Shown in pieces: positions 34,507 to 43,910 of a stretch of 64,000 nt of DNA; the stretch's first letter is position 1, and every line of letters starts with the position of its first letter. Under the pieces are notes generated by a model. That model was not told the DNA's origin. It searched no databases and was given only the letters and a program-made list of their open reading frames with translations. The stretch is from contig NZ_VOLC01000018.1 in NCBI RefSeq assembly GCF_009797935.1, positions 1-64,000 of the forward strand. The letters are read 5' to 3'. The stretch comes from Lunatibacter salilacus (GTDB lineage: Bacteria > Bacteroidota > Bacteroidia > Cytophagales > Cyclobacteriaceae). A program made the position numbers and the translations under genes.

Positions 34507-35310
34507 ATGATGGAAAAAGACGATCAACTTACCCTTAGGAGAGTTCGCGTAATGCGGTATGTGATGCCTTTGCGTGAGGGTGGATCCCTGCCTGCCTTGG
34601 CTGATGCTGATGACGGGTTTAGCTATGTGCTTAAGTTTAGAGGAGCCGGCCAGCGGGAAAAGGCACTGATTGCAGAGCTGTTGGGCGGCGAAATTGCCAG
34701 GCTGCTCGGATTCAAAGTTCCTGAATTGGTTCTTGCGGATCTGGATGAGGCTTTCGGACGATCTGAAGGAGATGAAGAAATCCAGGATTTACTTAAAGGG
34801 AGCCAGGGGTTAAACCTTGGGCTCCACTTTTTGTCAAAGGCAATTACTTTTGACCCCGGTGCCACTAAGGTGGATGCATTGCTGGCTTCCCAAATTGTCT
34901 GGTTGGATGCTTTTATTACAAATGTGGACAGGACCTATCGAAATACCAATATGTTGCTGTGGAACAGGGAGCTTTGGCTGATTGACCATGGCGCTGCCTT
35001 TTTATTTCACCATTCCTGGACCAATTGGGAAAAACATGCAGCAGGTTCCTTTCCGACAATCAAAGATCATGTTTTACTACCGCAGGCTTCACAGATCGAC
35101 GAGGTGGACATAATCTTCAAATCACTGTTGACGGATAATAAATTGTCGGAGATAGTTGATTTGATCCCGGATGAATGGGTGTTGGCATCCAGGGATGTCG
35201 AATCCGCATCGGAAGGGAAAGAGATTTATCGGGAATTTCTGAAACTAAGGAGAGATAGTTCGGATGTATTTATCAACCAAATAAAAGAGGCAAGGCATGC
35301 ACTTATATGA
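34507..35310 (+). CDS. HipA-like kinase (HipA_2 type)
   Basis: This is a 267-residue protein with the minimal HipA-type kinase fold. YVLKFRGAGQREKALIAELL carries the ATP-binding lysine (K43), DAFITNVDRTYRNTNMLL is the catalytic loop (D141, N146, N148), and LWLIDHGAAFLFH gives the metal-binding D160. It lacks the N-terminal HipA subdomain and has no HipB antitoxin nearby. Instead it overlaps by 14 bp a DUF3037 gene, a pairing I recall from many bacterial genomes. It may phosphorylate a protein target; role unproven. Confidence 0.82.
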   Translation: MMEKDDQLTLRRVRVMRYVMPLREGGSLPALADADDGFSYVLKFRGAGQREKALIAELLGGEIARLLGFKVPELVLADLDEAFGRSEGDEEIQDLLKGSQGLNLGLHFLSKAITFDPGATKVDALLASQIVWLDAFITNVDRTYRNTNMLLWNRELWLIDHGAAFLFHHSWTNWEKHAAGSFPTIKDHVLLPQASQIDEVDIIFKSLLTDNKLSEIVDLIPDEWVLASRDVESASEGKEIYREFLKLRRDSSDVFINQIKEARHALI

Positions 35311-35671
35311 ATACGCCATACTTCGGGTTGTTCCATCCGTTGAGCGGGAGGAATTTATCAATGTGGGAGCAATCCTAAACTGCAAGCAACAGGGCATGCT
35401 ACATTGTAAGATCTTTTTGGATGAGAAAAAGTTGACCGCATTGGATCAGAAAGCTGACGTGGGCATCATCCAATCCTACCTAGAATCCTTTCGGAAAATT
35501 TGTGAAGGGCATCCCAATGGCAGTCCAATTGCCCTTCAGGATGCCACTTCAAGATTTAGGTGGCTTACGGCCGTTAGGAGTTCGATTATTCAAACTTCCA
35601 GGCCCCACAGTGGATTCTCTGATGATCTTTCCGAAACCTTGGACAAGCTTTTTCAAAAGTATGTTTTGTAA
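35297..35671 (+). CDS. DUF3037 domain protein
   Basis: This 124-residue protein begins HLYEYAILRVVPSVEREEFINVGAIL, which is the DUF3037 signature (YxxxRxVPxxxREEFxNVG). It has no signal peptide. The start overlaps the HipA-like kinase gene by 14 bp in another frame, so the two are co-translated. DUF3037 has no known activity; a partner or substrate of the kinase is a reasonable inference. Confidence 0.85.
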   Translation: MHLYEYAILRVVPSVEREEFINVGAILNCKQQGMLHCKIFLDEKKLTALDQKADVGIIQSYLESFRKICEGHPNGSPIALQDATSRFRWLTAVRSSIIQTSRPHSGFSDDLSETLDKLFQKYVL

Positions 35672-35742
35672 ATACCAAAATTAGCTATCCCCCAGCTGTC
35701 AAATTAAGATGCGTACTGGGTAAAACTAAGTCTGTTCATAGC

Positions 35743-36393
35743 TTAATAGCCCAAAAACTTACCGATTTCCTTTACCCAGATCTCGTATCCTTTCCGCTTC
35801 ATGTGCAGATCGTCTTCCAGGAAGATATCTGGCAGGGGTTTTTTGTCCGGACCCAGCATGCCTGTCCATACATCGGCATATTGCACACTGGCGGTAACCG
35901 CACTGTATTTTACCATTTCCGTGTTGAGATCCTTATACTTGTCTGCCAATTCCCAACGGGAAATGCTGGGTTTTGCGCCGATTAGGATGACCTCAGTTTC
36001 TGGCAGTTTTAATTTTATTTCCGATACGATCAGGTTTAATGTTTCCATGATTACCTCCGTGTCTTTTCCTGCGGAAATATCATTGTCCCCTTCATAGATA
36101 AATACTTGTTTTGGACGGTACGCCAAAATCAATTCGTCCACATAATGCAACAGGTCTACTGCTTGCGAACCGCCGAATCCGGCATTAACCACTTTGTGAT
36201 TGGGGAAATCAGTAGCCAAATCTGCCCACATACGTATGCTGGAGCTTCCGGTGAATACTACCGATCCCTGATAGTCTTCAGCGGGATATATTTCTCTTAT
36301 TTCTTGAACCTGGCCTTCAAACCGGGTCGGATCCTGTGCCCAAACTTGGCCAAGAATTAAAAACAGGAACAGCATGCAGTTTGCTTTCTTCAT
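35743..36393 (-). CDS. SGNH/GDSL-family hydrolase, secreted
   Basis: This is a 216-residue protein from the ATG at 36393, which gives a good signal peptide (MKKANCMLFLFLILGQVWAQ). SGNH blocks are visible: FTGSSSIRMW (block I serine), NAGFGGSQAVDLL (glycine), YEGDNDIS (Asn of the GxND block), and the C-terminal DDLHMKRKGYEIW (catalytic D and H). It is probably an esterase or deacetylase acting outside the cytoplasm on sugars or lipids. It converges on the DUF3037 gene. Confidence 0.88.
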   Translation of the reverse strand: MKKANCMLFLFLILGQVWAQDPTRFEGQVQEIREIYPAEDYQGSVVFTGSSSIRMWADLATDFPNHKVVNAGFGGSQAVDLLHYVDELILAYRPKQVFIYEGDNDISAGKDTEVIMETLNLIVSEIKLKLPETEVILIGAKPSISRWELADKYKDLNTEMVKYSAVTASVQYADVWTGMLGPDKKPLPDIFLEDDLHMKRKGYEIWVKEIGKFLGY

Positions 36394-36477
36394 AATAGAT
36401 TTTTGAGTTTTCAAGTCCGAAATTACGTGCTTTTACGGTTACTCGCACTACCGGAAAAAAAATATTGGTTGCCTGTT

Positions 36478-36518
36478 CCGTTTTCGGACAGGTTCGGTTC
36501 CTTTATGTCTGAAAACGG
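36478..36518. repeat. Inverted repeat between divergent genes
   Basis: CCGTTTTCGGACA (36478-36490) and TGTCTGAAAACGG (36506-36518) are inverted copies with one mismatch, separated by 15 bp. It lies between the SGNH hydrolase and DUF4407 genes, so it could be a regulator site or an RNA hairpin in neither gene's coding part. Confidence 0.55.
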
Positions 36519-36669
36519 TCACTTGGAAACTCGGCTTGATATAAAATGTAACTAACAATGGACTGTTGATTCAAGTTATACAAGCTTTTTATCTGTTTCT
36601 GTCACATTTTTGACCCAGTACGAAAACTAGTATGGGCTTTGCTTTAATTAAAATAATTGCGTTCACTTT

Positions 36670-37773
36670 ATGACCTATATCCAACGAATGCTGTGGTTTT
36701 GTGCCGGAGCATACCAGCCATTATTGAAGAAATGCCCAACTGAATCCAACAAATATATTGGAATAGGTGGGACGGTATTGTTTACGGCCATATTCGCAGG
36801 ATTGGCTGCTGGATATGCCATGCATACGGTATTTGATTCTCCCTATGTAGCAGTAATTCTGGCGGTAATCTGGGCTTTGATGATTTTTAACCTGGATAGG
36901 TACATCGTGGGTACCATGCGGAAGCGGAAAAGCAGTTTTGAGGAATGGAGAATCGCCCTACCCCGTTTTTTCCTCGCCGCTGTATTGGCATTAGTAATAG
37001 CCAAGCCGCTTGAGCTGCGTATTTTTGAAAAGGAAATCAACCGGCAACTGGACAAAGACAGGCTGGCAGTCATTCAGGAAACCAAAGAACAAATTGACCT
37101 TGGATTTCCAGAAAAGACGGAAATTTTGAACGGGATTCAGTCCCTCCAAGAGGACACTGACAATAAACGGGAATTTAGAGACGAAAAGCAGAAGGAGTAT
37201 GATGCCGAACGCTTTGGACTAAAGACTCCTGGTACATCCGGTGTTGTCGGCTTGGGTACCAATGCCCGAAAAAAGGAAGAACAATTGAATTTGGCTGAAC
37301 AGGATTACAGGGAGTCGGAAGCCCGAAATCTTGAAAGGGCAGTGGCATATGAGGAGGATTTGAAAGTCATTGAAGCGGCCAAGGAAGCCGAATGGCAACG
37401 GCAGGAAATTTCTATGGACAACTATGACGGCTTAGCCGCCCGTTTGCAGGCGCTCGGGACACTCACTGCCGAAAACATTTCCATGTACTGGGCAAATATC
37501 TTTATAATTTTACTGTTCCTGATCGTCGAGACTGCCCCGTTGCTGGTAAAATTAATGGCTTCAGCCGGGCCCTATGATATGCTTTTGGATAAACATGAAG
37601 CCGGTATCATATTGTATGCGGATGAGCAGTGGCACAAGACCGCCTCGGATAGTCAGGTTCGGCTACATGTATTCGATGAACTAACACCCGATAAAACAAA
37701 GGTAACACTGGAGGAGCAGCGGGAAAAGCTATACAGAAACACCGCCCACAATCCTCAAATGGCGCCGGAGTAA
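36670..37773 (+). CDS. DUF4407 membrane protein
   Basis: This is a 367-residue protein with four hydrophobic segments: about residues 37-55, 59-77 and 96-112 near the N-terminus, and 274-293 near the C-terminus. The N-terminal part contains the DUF4407 motif ALMIFNLDRYIVGTMRK. Between them lies a long charged coiled-coil region (about 115-260), probably in the periplasm. Function unknown. It is followed by a terminator and stands alone. Confidence 0.85.
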   Translation: MTYIQRMLWFCAGAYQPLLKKCPTESNKYIGIGGTVLFTAIFAGLAAGYAMHTVFDSPYVAVILAVIWALMIFNLDRYIVGTMRKRKSSFEEWRIALPRFFLAAVLALVIAKPLELRIFEKEINRQLDKDRLAVIQETKEQIDLGFPEKTEILNGIQSLQEDTDNKREFRDEKQKEYDAERFGLKTPGTSGVVGLGTNARKKEEQLNLAEQDYRESEARNLERAVAYEEDLKVIEAAKEAEWQRQEISMDNYDGLAARLQALGTLTAENISMYWANIFIILLFLIVETAPLLVKLMASAGPYDMLLDKHEAGIILYADEQWHKTASDSQVRLHVFDELTPDKTKVTLEEQREKLYRNTAHNPQMAPE

Positions 37774-37791
37774 TAACTCCCTTATATCAAC

Positions 37792-37861
37792 AAACCTTCC
37801 AAGTTTTGTTGATAATCAACTAGTTATTTAAATTATTCAGGTGAAACCTGGAAGGTTTTTT
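37792..37861 (+). terminator. Terminator after DUF4407 gene
   Basis: AAACCTTCCA (37792-37801) pairs with TGGAAGGTTT (37849-37858), followed by T residues. The long loop contains its own GTTGATAATCAAC palindrome. Confidence 0.7.
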
Positions 37862-38001
37862 CGCCATAAAGAACAACGGATAAAGTATTTCGGATTTTAG
37901 AAAAATCAAAAACTGTAATAGTCGATTGGTCATACATTTCTATTTGTGACAATTTTTACGGAACTTGAAGGGAAATTTACCCAATAAACCTTTTGAGTTG
38001 A

Positions 38002-39462
38002 ATGCTTAAGACCAGTTATTTTATCTTTCTTGCCGGGATCGTTCTCGGTTGCCAATCTCCCCAAGTTGATAGTTCCGAAGAACTTCCTCCGCCAAATGTC
38101 ATTTTTATCCTTGCCGATCAGTGGCGGGGGGAAGCCGTTGGCTATGCGGGGAACAATGACATTATTACTCCTAATCTGGACCGATTGGCGGCTGAAAGTG
38201 TGGTTTTTCAAAATGCCGTCGCCGTGATCCCCGTTTGTGCACCCTGGCGGGCGAGTTTTCTTACCGGCCAATACCCCTTAACCAACGGGCTCTTTTACAA
38301 TGATAAACCCCTGCCGACCAATGCCGTTACCATGGGTAAAATCTATAAGGAGGCCGGCTATCAGACGGGATATATTGGTAAGTGGCACCTAAACGGCCAC
38401 ATGCGTGGTGAAGATCCCTTTAGCGGTAGAAATAAACCCGTGCCCAAAGAAAGGCGGCAGGGCTTTGATTATTGGAAAGTAAGAGAGGTAACTCACGATT
38501 ATAACAACAGTTATTATTTTGATGAGAATGATGAAAAGCAGTTTTGGGAGGGATATGACGTGTTCCCGCAAACGGACAGTGCGATAAGTTATGTAAAGCA
38601 AAATAAGGATAATCCTTTCCTACTTTATTTATCCTATGGGCCTCCGCATGATCCATATTTTTCCGCCCCAAAAGAATACCAAGACATGTATGACCCAGCA
38701 GCAATATTTCTCAGACCGAACGTGCCGGAAATATACCAAGATAGTGCCCGCCGGGTCATAGCCGCTTACTATGCCCATTGTACAGCGATGGATAAAGCCA
38801 TAGGTGACCTGATGGATGCTGTGGAAGCGGAGGGTTTGACGGATAATACGATTTTCGTATTTACCTCTGACCACGGGGATATGTTGATGTCAAAAGGCGT
38901 TCTGAAAAAACAACGCCCCTGGGACGAATCCATAATGGTTCCTTTGCTCATACGCTATCCCAATAGGCTGGGAAAGGAACGAAGGGAGGTTTTAGACCCT
39001 ATCAATACACCGGATTTATTGCCTACTTTTCTGGGATTGTCCGGATTGGATATTCCAACGAGTGTACAGGGGAAGGACTTTTCCACAGCTTTATTGGCAG
39101 GTGAGGAACTTGAAAATGAAGCAGCACTGATTACCCTTCCTGTGCCTTTTCACGAGTGGCAATTTATGAATGGGGGCCGGGAATACAGAGGCGTACGCAC
39201 CCGGAAATACACCTATGTGCGGGATCTGCTGGGGCCTTGGCTGCTCTATGAGAACGAGCAGGATCCCTACCAGATGACCAACTTGGTGGACTTGCCGCAG
39301 TTCGTCCAACTTAGGGATTATTTGGATGGCGTGTTGGCGAAAAAGCTAGCAGAGACCAGTGATGAATTTCTTCCCGCTGACGCGTATATGCGCCGGTTTA
39401 ATTACCTTTATGACAGAAACGACAGCATTAGGCCAGCCAATTACTTGGAGCTGAACCGATAG
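38002..39462 (+). CDS. Sulfatase lipoprotein
   Basis: This is a 486-residue protein with a lipobox (VLGC, Cys17). The sulfatase signature is complete: CAPWRASFLTGQ at residues 79-90, in which C79 would be converted to formylglycine (C-x-P-x-R). Metal-binding residues are seen in NVIFILADQWRG, GYIGKWHLNGH and FTSDHGDML. It resembles bacterial polysaccharide or choline-type sulfatases (family S1). No matching anaerobic maturase is in the window. It is alone, not next to the SusC/D pair. Confidence 0.93.
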   Translation: MLKTSYFIFLAGIVLGCQSPQVDSSEELPPPNVIFILADQWRGEAVGYAGNNDIITPNLDRLAAESVVFQNAVAVIPVCAPWRASFLTGQYPLTNGLFYNDKPLPTNAVTMGKIYKEAGYQTGYIGKWHLNGHMRGEDPFSGRNKPVPKERRQGFDYWKVREVTHDYNNSYYFDENDEKQFWEGYDVFPQTDSAISYVKQNKDNPFLLYLSYGPPHDPYFSAPKEYQDMYDPAAIFLRPNVPEIYQDSARRVIAAYYAHCTAMDKAIGDLMDAVEAEGLTDNTIFVFTSDHGDMLMSKGVLKKQRPWDESIMVPLLIRYPNRLGKERREVLDPINTPDLLPTFLGLSGLDIPTSVQGKDFSTALLAGEELENEAALITLPVPFHEWQFMNGGREYRGVRTRKYTYVRDLLGPWLLYENEQDPYQMTNLVDLPQFVQLRDYLDGVLAKKLAETSDEFLPADAYMRRFNYLYDRNDSIRPANYLELNR

Positions 39463-39472
39463 CAAGCATATT

Positions 39473-39658
39473 ATGGGGAACAAAGAATTACGCATTTTAA
39501 TTTCAATAATCGGACTGTTGGCTGCGGGGGTGTATATACTTAATTTCTTTGAAGTCATTCAGCATCCATATATTCCAGCTATAGCTGGAGGCACCGTGAT
39601 TGGGTCTTATTTGGCTGGGGTGTATTTTCAAAAAAGGGATAAGAAGGATTCCGAGTAA
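39473..39658 (+). CDS. Small membrane protein
   Basis: A 61-residue frame starts 10 bp after the sulfatase stop. It has two predicted membrane helices (LRILISIIGLLAAGVYIL and AIAGGTVIGSYLAGVYF) and a charged tail (KRDKKDSE). I recognise no family. The proximity suggests co-transcription with the sulfatase. Confidence 0.55.
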   Translation: MGNKELRILISIIGLLAAGVYILNFFEVIQHPYIPAIAGGTVIGSYLAGVYFQKRDKKDSE

Positions 39659-39715
39659 TTAAATGGTGAAATACGGCTCGGAATGCCATAATTTTACTTT
39701 TAAAAATAAGAAGTT

Positions 39716-39901
39716 ATGACGCTTAAAAAATTGAAGGCTAAACAGATAGCATCATTGGTTTATTTACTTGTATGTTTGCTTGTTCTGGGATATCTCCTGA
39801 TTTTCACCGAGCAGTCCAATATCTGGGTTGCTGTGGGTTTGTTTACACTTCAATCGGCGGTGCTCGTTTATTTGAACGTGATCCTAAAAAATAAAGGATA
39901 A
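39716..39901 (+). CDS. Small membrane protein
   Basis: This is a 61-residue frame with a basic N-terminus and two hydrophobic helices (IASLVYLLVCLLVLGYLLIF and VAVGLFTLQSAVLVYLNVIL). There is no family I recognise. It is the same length and topology as the preceding small gene, 57 bp away, although the sequences are not clearly related. Confidence 0.5.
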   Translation: MTLKKLKAKQIASLVYLLVCLLVLGYLLIFTEQSNIWVAVGLFTLQSAVLVYLNVILKNKG

Positions 39902-40016
39902 ACCTACATTTGCGCAAGGTAATTTAACGACTATCCGTCAGCAGCCATTTAAAAGCTAAACTATAAACGGCTTATGCAAATTGAAAAAGCTCCAAAAGGA
40001 AAAATCAAGGCATTTG

Positions 40017-40946
40017 ATGATAAACAGATTAACTTATTTTCACAATCCTATAAGACGCAAGGTTTTTAAAATAGTTGGGATAGCGTTGCTCATAGTAGGT
40101 TTTGTAATAATAGGAGCTTTTTTAAGTCAATTGGTTTTTTTGGCACTCGGTATAAATCCGGTAGGTTCTGAAAACTCATTGTTAGAACTGGAAGATGAAT
40201 CAGAAGTAAGGATGATCTTATTGCTTTTACAGGGGTTAAACACACTATTTGTCTATATTTTCCTTCCATTAATCTATATATATTTCTTCCAGAATGATCT
40301 AAAACGAGTATTCCTGATACGGACAGAAAAGTTAGGAATGTTTATTCTTTTGTCATTTTTTATTTTTGTGACCGCTCTGCCGATCACATCTTATTTGATT
40401 GAATTCAACCAGCAAATGCAGATACCAGCATGGTTTTCTGAACTGCAGCAAGACCTTTTAGAAAAAGAGGCCCTTGCTCAAAAAATAACGGAATTGATAG
40501 TTATTTACGATCATTGGTATGAAATAATACCTATACTATTCGTTGTGGCAATTTTGGCAGGTATTGGGGAGGAACTACTTTTTCGTGGTCTTGTTCAAAA
40601 CGAGATATGTGGCATTTTAAAAAACCATCACCTGGGCATTTGGATTTCTGCGATGTTATTTAGTTTTATCCATTTTCAGTTTCTGGGATTTCTTCCAAGA
40701 ATGGCGTTGGGAGTTCTTCTCGGCTATCTATACTTCTGGTCAGAAAATCTAGTCGTTCCGATTTTTATCCATATTATTAACAATGCCTTTACTTTTACCC
40801 TGCTGAACTTTTATCATCGAAACCCAGATGTAGAAGTTTCAATTGCTTCACCAACAGTGATATTATTAGCAATAATAATTTGTGGAATGTTAATTACGGT
40901 ATTCTATCGGCATTCTTTAAAAATGAAAAAAATCCAGTTTTTTTAA
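40017..40946 (+). CDS. CPBP-family intramembrane glutamic endopeptidase
   Basis: This is a 309-residue multi-pass protein. I take the ATG at 40017; a TTG start at 39981 is possible. The CPBP/Abi motifs are complete: GIGEELLFRG (E185, E186, R190), then FSFIHFQFLGFLPRMALG (H219) and IFIHIINNAFTF (H252, N256). The catalytic glutamates and histidines lie within the membrane. It may process a membrane-bound peptide or act in bacteriocin self-protection; the substrate is unknown. Confidence 0.9.
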   Translation: MINRLTYFHNPIRRKVFKIVGIALLIVGFVIIGAFLSQLVFLALGINPVGSENSLLELEDESEVRMILLLLQGLNTLFVYIFLPLIYIYFFQNDLKRVFLIRTEKLGMFILLSFFIFVTALPITSYLIEFNQQMQIPAWFSELQQDLLEKEALAQKITELIVIYDHWYEIIPILFVVAILAGIGEELLFRGLVQNEICGILKNHHLGIWISAMLFSFIHFQFLGFLPRMALGVLLGYLYFWSENLVVPIFIHIINNAFTFTLLNFYHRNPDVEVSIASPTVILLAIIICGMLITVFYRHSLKMKKIQFF

Positions 40947-40998
40947 TAATAGATATGGATAGTTCTTATCACCGAACTTAGTAGAGATTATGATTTTT

Positions 40999-42075
40999 TT
41001 AAAAAAATGAAAACATCGTAACCAGTTTCTCCTGAGTTTCCTTATGCAATGGCAGCTCAAAGCTAAAAACCGATCCCTTACCCAACGTTGAGGAAACGGA
41101 TATTTTGCTCTTGTGCCCTTCCAGTATATGCTTGACAATGGCAAGTCCCAATCCTGTACCGCCCTGTTCCCTGGACCTGCTTTTTTCCACCCGATAAAAA
41201 CGCTCAAAAATCCGTTTGAGATCCTCTGGAGGAATGCCTTTTCCGTCGTCCTTTACTTTGAAGGTAATGTTGTTTTTGGTTGCTTTGAGATTGATGGTAA
41301 CTTCTCCGTCTTCTTTATTGTATTTGATGGCATTGGAAATCAAATTCTGAATGACTCGGAATATCTTTTCTTTATCGGCAAAAGTAATGAAGCGACCTTC
41401 CGAGCCGGGTTTGAATTTTACCGTCACATTTCGTCTGTTGGCCTTGTCTTCAAGCTGATCTACTACTTCCTGAACGACCTCAGCCATATCAAAGGGAGTG
41501 AAATTGAACTTGACAACGCCACTTTCCATCTGGTTTAGCGTGATGAGGTCCAGTACCAACTTCTCCAGATTGTTCATGCTCTTCGCAGCCCGGTTCAAAA
41601 ACTTGTCCCTTACATTCAAATCTTCCACGGCCCCATCGAGCAAGGTGTGGATATATCCTTGGGCAGCGAAGATGGGAGTTTTTAACTCATGGGAAATATC
41701 CGCAATAAATTCCCTGCGGAAGGCATCGTTCTGCTGGAGTACCTCGATTTCGCGGTTTTTCGCCGCGGCATAGGAATTGATTGATCCTTGAATTTTCCGA
41801 AGGGGTGAGATGGAATTTTTCGACCCTTTGGGCGTGATATACCCGGGATTTTTCTTTTGAATTTTATCCAAAACCCGGTAGATGTTGCCGACCTCTTTAA
41901 AAATTAAAAATTCCAGGGTGATATATATCAGTAAGTAGGCAGCAGAGAGGCAGACCGCTCCCGCTACAATCAAAACCGTGGGTGTACTGTCTTCCATGAG
42001 GGATAAGAAGGCAATAACTAACAACGTAATAGCCATCGCCAGCAACATGGATATCCCCCTGGAAGTGTTGAACAT
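40999..42075 (-). CDS. PhoR-like sensor histidine kinase
   Basis: This 358-residue kinase has two N-terminal membrane helices (about residues 9-26 and 33-55) with almost no periplasmic loop. The phosphoacceptor histidine is H129 (FIADISHELKTPIFAAQGYI). The ATPase domain shows the N box (NLISNAIKYNKEDG), the G1 box (KDDGKGIPPEDL) and the G2 box (GGTGLGLAIVKHIL). It lies four bases after the response-regulator gene and is a cognate partner. Signal unknown. Confidence 0.93.
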   Translation of the reverse strand: MFNTSRGISMLLAMAITLLVIAFLSLMEDSTPTVLIVAGAVCLSAAYLLIYITLEFLIFKEVGNIYRVLDKIQKKNPGYITPKGSKNSISPLRKIQGSINSYAAAKNREIEVLQQNDAFRREFIADISHELKTPIFAAQGYIHTLLDGAVEDLNVRDKFLNRAAKSMNNLEKLVLDLITLNQMESGVVKFNFTPFDMAEVVQEVVDQLEDKANRRNVTVKFKPGSEGRFITFADKEKIFRVIQNLISNAIKYNKEDGEVTINLKATKNNITFKVKDDGKGIPPEDLKRIFERFYRVEKSRSREQGGTGLGLAIVKHILEGHKSKISVSSTLGKGSVFSFELPLHKETQEKLVTMFSFF

Positions 42076-42079
42076 TATA

Positions 42080-42769
42080 TTAACCTAGATCAAATTTATA
42101 ACCGACACCTTTTACTGTGGTGATGTAGTCGTCTCCTATTTTTTCCCGGACCTTGCGGATATGTACATCCACGGTACGTGCCAAAACAAACACATCCGTT
42201 CCCCAGATGTTCTGCAAGAGATCGTCCCTGCTGAAAACGATGTTTGGACTTTTGGATAAAAAGTAAAGCAGTTCGAACTCTTTTTTCGGTAAGATAATGA
42301 TTTTTCCGGACTTGGATACGGTATAACTGGACCGATCTATGACCAAATCACGGACGGTGATTTTGGATACCTCCTGGTCTTTTTTCGTTTCTCTACGAAA
42401 AAGTGCCGCTATCCGGCTTAGCAGTGCCCGGGGTTTTATAGGCTTGTTGATATAATCATCTGCTCCGACATCAAAAGCGGCTACTTCCGAATATTCCTCG
42501 GATCTTGCTGTCAGGAATATTACAAATGTGCTTTTTAACTCAGGGATCTCCCTGATTTGTCTGCAAGTTTCAACGCCATCCTGAAGGGGCATCATGATGT
42601 CCAGAAGTATTACATCAGGAACAAAGGATTTCGCTATGCTCACTGCTTTTATACCATCCATGGCGGTTTCTACTTCATACCCTTCCTTTTGCAGGTTATA
42701 GGTCAGTATGTCGATGATATCCTGCTCGTCATCCACGACCAAGACTTTAATTTTCCGTTGATCACTCAT
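42080..42769 (-). CDS. OmpR/PhoB-family response regulator
   Basis: This 229-residue protein has an N-terminal receiver with the phosphoacceptor D57 (VILLDIMMP), T87 and K109. A winged-helix DNA-binding domain follows (RDDLLQNIWGTDVFVLARTVDVHIRKVREKIG). It is the first gene of a two-gene operon with the histidine kinase. Confidence 0.95.
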   Translation of the reverse strand: MSDQRKIKVLVVDDEQDIIDILTYNLQKEGYEVETAMDGIKAVSIAKSFVPDVILLDIMMPLQDGVETCRQIREIPELKSTFVIFLTARSEEYSEVAAFDVGADDYINKPIKPRALLSRIAALFRRETKKDQEVSKITVRDLVIDRSSYTVSKSGKIIILPKKEFELLYFLSKSPNIVFSRDDLLQNIWGTDVFVLARTVDVHIRKVREKIGDDYITTVKGVGYKFDLG

Positions 42770-42811
42770 ACCTTAAAGCCAACTATTTTTCACAGCCTGT
42801 TTATTTTACCG

Positions 42812-42819
42812 CAAAGGTA
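42812..42819 (-). promoter_or_regulatory. -7 element of the PhoB/PhoR-like operon
   Basis: TACCTTTG on the minus strand fits TAnnTTTG, about 43 bp upstream of the regulator ATG. No clear -33 is seen. Confidence 0.45.
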
Positions 42820-42930
42820 ACAAATCCTTAAAAAGAAGTTATTCCCCGAAAGGACAAGAGGTTAATATCAGCCATTTCCAGACGATAGTATTACCAAATT
42901 GTTATCCATTTCAAGAATTTTAGCCGTTTG

Positions 42931-43725
42931 TTACGGATTTCTTAGCCCTACAGCTTCTGTTATTTCCATATCCAAGGCACCTACCACTAAATCAGCCTTT
43001 ATCCTTACAGGAATCCTGTTGTCGTCGTCAGTGATCCAAACCTTAATAGGCCGTTCGCCGCTAAATAACTTGTTGGAAGGCATGATCGGCGAAAATACCC
43101 GGGTTTCATAGGTGCCGATTCTAGTTTTTATCCGTTGGGTGCCTTCGTATATTAATTTTAGGTTATATATTTTTTTATCGAAAAAACCCCGAATGGTAAC
43201 TGCTTGACCTTCGCGAAGCGTTCCAAAATTCATCGTACGCAGCATGTAGTAGCCGCTCACGATATCCTGAATGTTAGAGGGCACTCGGAAGCTTTGGGTT
43301 TCCACAATCTTTTGATTGTCCCGGTCATATAGCTTCAGTAGGGCTTCGTTTTTGTCATGGTTAAAATCAACAACCTCGTGTTTTCGGTAATTTCCCTCTT
43401 CGATGTGACGATAGGAGCGGTAGGGGATGATATTTGCTGTATCCAGATACGTTCCCCAGTTGTCTTTGACATAGAAAAGCCTGAAAATACTCAAGGTCCT
43501 ACCGTACACATCGATTTTAAAGGAGGGTTTGTTTTGGATATAGTGAATGTTGTCATGGATTACCATTTTAGCCTCGGCGGCATTGAAAAACAGATACTTA
43601 ACCCGGAAGGTAAGTTCTTCACCCTGGGTAAAAGCCTGGTTTTTCCTCCTTGGTTCGGAGTCCGGGAAATTGAAAGAAAAAAGCAGAAACAGCAAGGCTA
43701 TTTTTACATTGAGCGACATGGGCAT
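42931..43725 (-). CDS. DUF3108 secreted protein
   Basis: This is a 264-residue protein with an N-terminal signal segment (VKIALLFLLFSFNF). The DUF3108 pattern is visible in FTQGEELTFRVKYLFFNAAEAKMVI, then in the GYYMLRTMNFGTLREGQAVTIR region, and in the C-terminal WITDDDNRIPVRIKADLVVG. It is probably periplasmic, with a lipocalin-like beta-sandwich. Function unknown. It is divergent to recA. Confidence 0.88.
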   Translation of the reverse strand: MPMSLNVKIALLFLLFSFNFPDSEPRRKNQAFTQGEELTFRVKYLFFNAAEAKMVIHDNIHYIQNKPSFKIDVYGRTLSIFRLFYVKDNWGTYLDTANIIPYRSYRHIEEGNYRKHEVVDFNHDKNEALLKLYDRDNQKIVETQSFRVPSNIQDIVSGYYMLRTMNFGTLREGQAVTIRGFFDKKIYNLKLIYEGTQRIKTRIGTYETRVFSPIMPSNKLFSGERPIKVWITDDDNRIPVRIKADLVVGALDMEITEAVGLRNP

Positions 43726-43910
43726 CTTGTTGATTAAAATCTACTGACTCAAAAGCTGTACCAGTATGAAAACCAAAGCTATCAAAATACGATTAGAATA
43801 GGAAGTACGGATTTATCAAACTATGGTTATCCTTTTGTTGCGATTCCCCTGACGAATGATTAATTTCACATAAATTTTAGTCGTTACTTTTATACTATCC
43901 TAATATACCT

